Positions 37,437 through 38,311 of a DNA stretch of 38,311 nucleotides are shown here, piece by piece. The first letter of the stretch is position 1. Each line of letters begins with the position of its first letter. The stretch comes from Micromonospora sp. CPCC 205371. Lineage in GTDB: Bacteria; Actinomycetota; Actinomycetes; Mycobacteriales; Micromonosporaceae. The position numbers and the translations under genes are program-made. The notes under the pieces were generated by a model, which ran no database searches, was not told where the DNA came from, and saw nothing but the letters and a program-made list of their open reading frames with translations. The stretch lies in contig NZ_JAIBNX010000068.1 in assembly GCF_026130045.1 (NCBI RefSeq), forward strand, positions 1 to 38,311, in the 5' to 3' direction.

Positions 37437-37457
37437 CCGCACGCTCGCGCCGTGCGG
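37437..37457 (+). terminator. Weak hairpin after the peptide ABC operon
   Basis: CCGCACG (37437-37443) and CGTGCGG (37451-37457) form a 7-bp stem with a seven-base loop, 12 bases after the last stop. There is no U-tract. The larger palindrome at 37484 may be the more effective stop for this operon. The remaining bases to 37647 show no gene. Confidence 0.4.
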
Positions 37458-37483
37458 GCGCTGCGCGCCCTGTCCCTGTCCGT

Positions 37484-37562
37484 CGATCAAGGGCTAATGC
37501 ACGTGGTTTGATCTCATTTCCGCGTGCGTTTGCCCTTGATCGTGGGGAATGCCCTTGATCGG
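37484..37562 (+). repeat. Palindromic repeat element, copy 1
   Basis: The core 37485-37541 (57 bases) has 19-base arms (37485-37503 and 37523-37541) matching at 17 of 19 positions around a 19-base centre. A further half-arm GCCCTTGATC (37551-37560) lies ten bases beyond. The reverse complement of the whole unit recurs at 38234-38311, with only four differences in the 57-base core. It sits in the convergent gap between the peptide ABC operon and the chorismate mutase gene. Confidence 0.88.
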
Positions 37563-37647
37563 CGAGCGCCGTCCGCAGCGTGTGGCCGTCATCGTCCGGC
37601 CCCTTGCGCTGCGCGCGACCCGGGCCCTGTGCTGCGTTGGGGCGGGC

Positions 37648-37965
37648 TTAGAGGGGGCCGCGGCCTGCGCGGAGGATGAGCAGCGCGAGCTGGGTGCCGT
37701 CCGCTCCGAGGGCGGCGCGGAAGCGGTCCAGGATCTCTCGCTCCCGGGAGAGCACCAGCCTGGTACCCCCGGAGGCCAGCCGGGTGGCGCCGACCTGCTG
37801 GGAGAGCGCGGCACGCTCCTGCCAGAGCTGGATGAGCGCGTTATCGATCTCGTCGATGCGCTGCCGCATCGCGGTGATGCGGTCGGACGCGTCCTGGGCG
37901 TCGGTGCCGGTCTCGGCGCTGGCCGCCGTGCCGCCCGGTTGCTGCTCTGCCACGTCGGTGGCCAT
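37648..37965 (-). CDS. Chorismate mutase, AroQ type
   Basis: Converts chorismate to prephenate at the branch to phenylalanine and tyrosine. The 105-residue protein has a disordered Ala/Thr/Gln-rich N-terminus (1-28) and then the AroQ helical fold: MRQRIDEIDNALIQLWQERAALSQQVG, a short loop, and REREILDRFRAALG. Arg in the first helix and the RERE stretch are the usual active-site positions. The ATG at 37965 has AGGGAG six bases upstream. It is preceded by a leader with a Phe/Tyr-rich peptide and terminator, consistent with end-product control. No aromatic pathway gene is adjacent within the window, and inverted repeats lie on both sides. Confidence 0.92.
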   Translation of the reverse strand: MATDVAEQQPGGTAASAETGTDAQDASDRITAMRQRIDEIDNALIQLWQERAALSQQVGATRLASGGTRLVLSREREILDRFRAALGADGTQLALLILRAGRGPL

Positions 37966-38013
37966 CGGTGCTCCCTGGGTCTCGGTCCCGGTGTCCTGGC
38001 GTCCGGAAGCGCG

Positions 38014-38044
38014 AAAGCCCCGGACTCCAGGAGCCCGGGGCTTT
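38014..38044 (-). terminator. Attenuator terminator before chorismate mutase
   Basis: On the minus strand the segment 38044-38030 (AAAGCCCCGGGCTCC) pairs with 38028-38014 (GGAGTCCGGGGCTTT), giving a stem of up to 15 bp including one G-U pair, ending in CUUU. It lies 49 bases before the chorismate mutase start and 16 bases after the leader-peptide stop. Its downstream arm contains GGAGTCCGG, which also occurs inside the leader peptide gene (38088-38080), so the upstream arm has two possible partners. Confidence 0.75.
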
Positions 38045-38059
38045 GGTAGGTCTTTGTGA

Positions 38060-38125
38060 TCAGGCGCGACCTACGGCTGCCGGACTCCCGGAGCCGTAAA
38101 AGTAGAACCGTGCGTGGTGGATCAC
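38060..38125 (-). CDS. Phe/Tyr leader peptide of the chorismate mutase attenuator
   Basis: The GTG at 38125 opens a 21-residue frame, MIHHARFYFYGSGSPAAVGRA, with four consecutive aromatic codons TTC TAC TTT TAC (residues 7-10). It has no ribosome site, but a -10 hexamer ends exactly six bases upstream, so the transcript would begin at the GTG itself, which is a leaderless start. From the fourth aromatic codon on, the RNA can form TACGGCT/AGCCGTA (38098-38092 with 38078-38072). A terminator and then the chorismate mutase gene follow. A longer frame to 38272 exists but is not supported. The design is that of classical amino-acid attenuators; the function is inferred. Confidence 0.75.
   Translation of the reverse strand: MIHHARFYFYGSGSPAAVGRA
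38072..38098 (-). promoter_or_regulatory. Leader hairpin with antiterminator segment
   Basis: TACGGCT and AGCCGTA are perfect 7-base arms that sequester GGAGTCCGG (38088-38080). Released, that segment can pair with CCGGGCTCC (38038-38030), the upstream arm of the terminator. Since the first arm begins at the last aromatic codon, a ribosome stalled there would open this hairpin. A second alternative pairing, GTAGGTC (38074-38068) with GACCTAC (38052-38046), encloses the stop codon. Confidence 0.6.
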
Positions 38126-38131
38126 GGCGCA

Positions 38132-38161
38132 AGTATGCCGGCGCGTCACGTCGAGCCGCAA
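38132..38161 (-). promoter_or_regulatory. Promoter of the chorismate mutase leader transcript
   Basis: On the minus strand TTGCGG (38161-38156) and CATACT (38137-38132) have an 18-base spacer. Counting seven bases on gives a transcription start at 38125, the first base of the leader GTG. Confidence 0.6.
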
Positions 38162-38233
38162 CCCCATCCCACGATCAGGACAAATCACCGCACGGGCCGT
38201 GCGGCGCGGTACCACCCATCCGGCCTGAGCTCG

Positions 38234-38311
38234 CCGATCAAGGCCCTTTTCGTCGATCAAGGGCAAATGCACGCGGAAAAGAGATCATACCACGTGCATT
38301 TGCCCTTGATC
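38234..38311 (-). repeat. Palindromic repeat element, copy 2 (inverted relative to copy 1), cut by window end
   Basis: The core 38255-38311 has perfect 19-base arms (38255-38273 with 38293-38311) around a 19-base centre that matches the reverse complement of copy 1 at 17 of 19 positions. A half-arm GATCAAGG (38236-38243) lies ten bases before it, in the mirror position of copy 1. It may extend past the last base. Confidence 0.88.

Noticed and set aside
38126-38272. 70-residue minus-strand frame from 38272 ending with the leader peptide
   Set aside because: Its upstream part crosses the promoter and part of the palindrome, and it has no ribosome site. Only the last 21 codons, from the predicted transcription start, are convincing.
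37426-38311. CRISPR array or tRNA suggested by repeated palindromes
   Set aside because: There are only two copies in opposite orientation with no regular spacers, and no cloverleaf with a TTC loop and anticodon arm could be built.

Overview
The window is high-GC (about 70 %) DNA of a filamentous actinobacterium, most likely a member of the Micromonosporaceae (Micromonospora, Actinoplanes, Phytohabitans or Dactylosporangium type). The evidence is codon bias, frequent GTG starts, WhiD/WhiB3 and BldM developmental regulators, a His-tailed GroEL1, and the order groES-groEL1 / whiD / bldM / DUF5319 / guaB / guaB3 / cholesterol-oxidase-like GMC / guaA. I recall this order from Streptomyces and, in part, from mycobacteria. 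The species cannot be fixed from the sequence alone. I see no phage, plasmid, insertion sequence, tRNA, rRNA or CRISPR.

Layout. (1) 1-3970, minus: a xylose-type ABC importer (lipoprotein, single-domain ATPase, permease) followed by a ROK regulator cut by the window edge. (2) 4193-7272, minus: YbaK deacylase, UDP-GlcNAc 2-epimerase, a THUMP-like methyltransferase and a DUF1918 protein. (3) 7357-9634: groES-groEL1 behind two CIRCE operators, ending in a strong terminator. (4) 9642-12564: a membrane-anchored molybdopterin oxidoreductase, whiD, and bldM with a degenerate receiver. (5) 12561-21506: guanine nucleotide synthesis (guaB, guaB3, guaA) interleaved with an M1 peptidase, an LCP cell-wall ligase and a GMC oxidoreductase. 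(6) 21507-26197: a small PspC protein, two tandem double-Nudix genes, and phosphatidylethanolamine synthesis: PssA and, convergent to it, a Psd fused to a Rossmann-like N-terminal domain. (7) 26219-30342: an envelope-stress module made of a PspC/LiaF-like protein, a PspC-containing histidine kinase and a NarL-type response regulator, around a divergent promoter with candidate operators. (8) 30471-37425: a PIG-L deacetylase and a complete five-gene peptide ABC importer. (9) 37426-38311: a chorismate mutase gene preceded by an apparent aromatic-amino-acid attenuator and bracketed by inverted copies of a palindromic repeat.

The main novelty candidates are in region 9. The chorismate mutase leader encodes a 21-residue peptide with four consecutive Phe/Tyr codons. 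It starts exactly at a predicted transcription start and is followed by a terminator with a duplicated arm that could act as an antiterminator. Other points of interest are two families of dispersed palindromes (one sits in both convergent gaps around pssA/psd and the response regulator/PIG-L gene), the Psd fusion, the PspC/LiaF-like module, and a BldM whose receiver lacks the acidic pocket.
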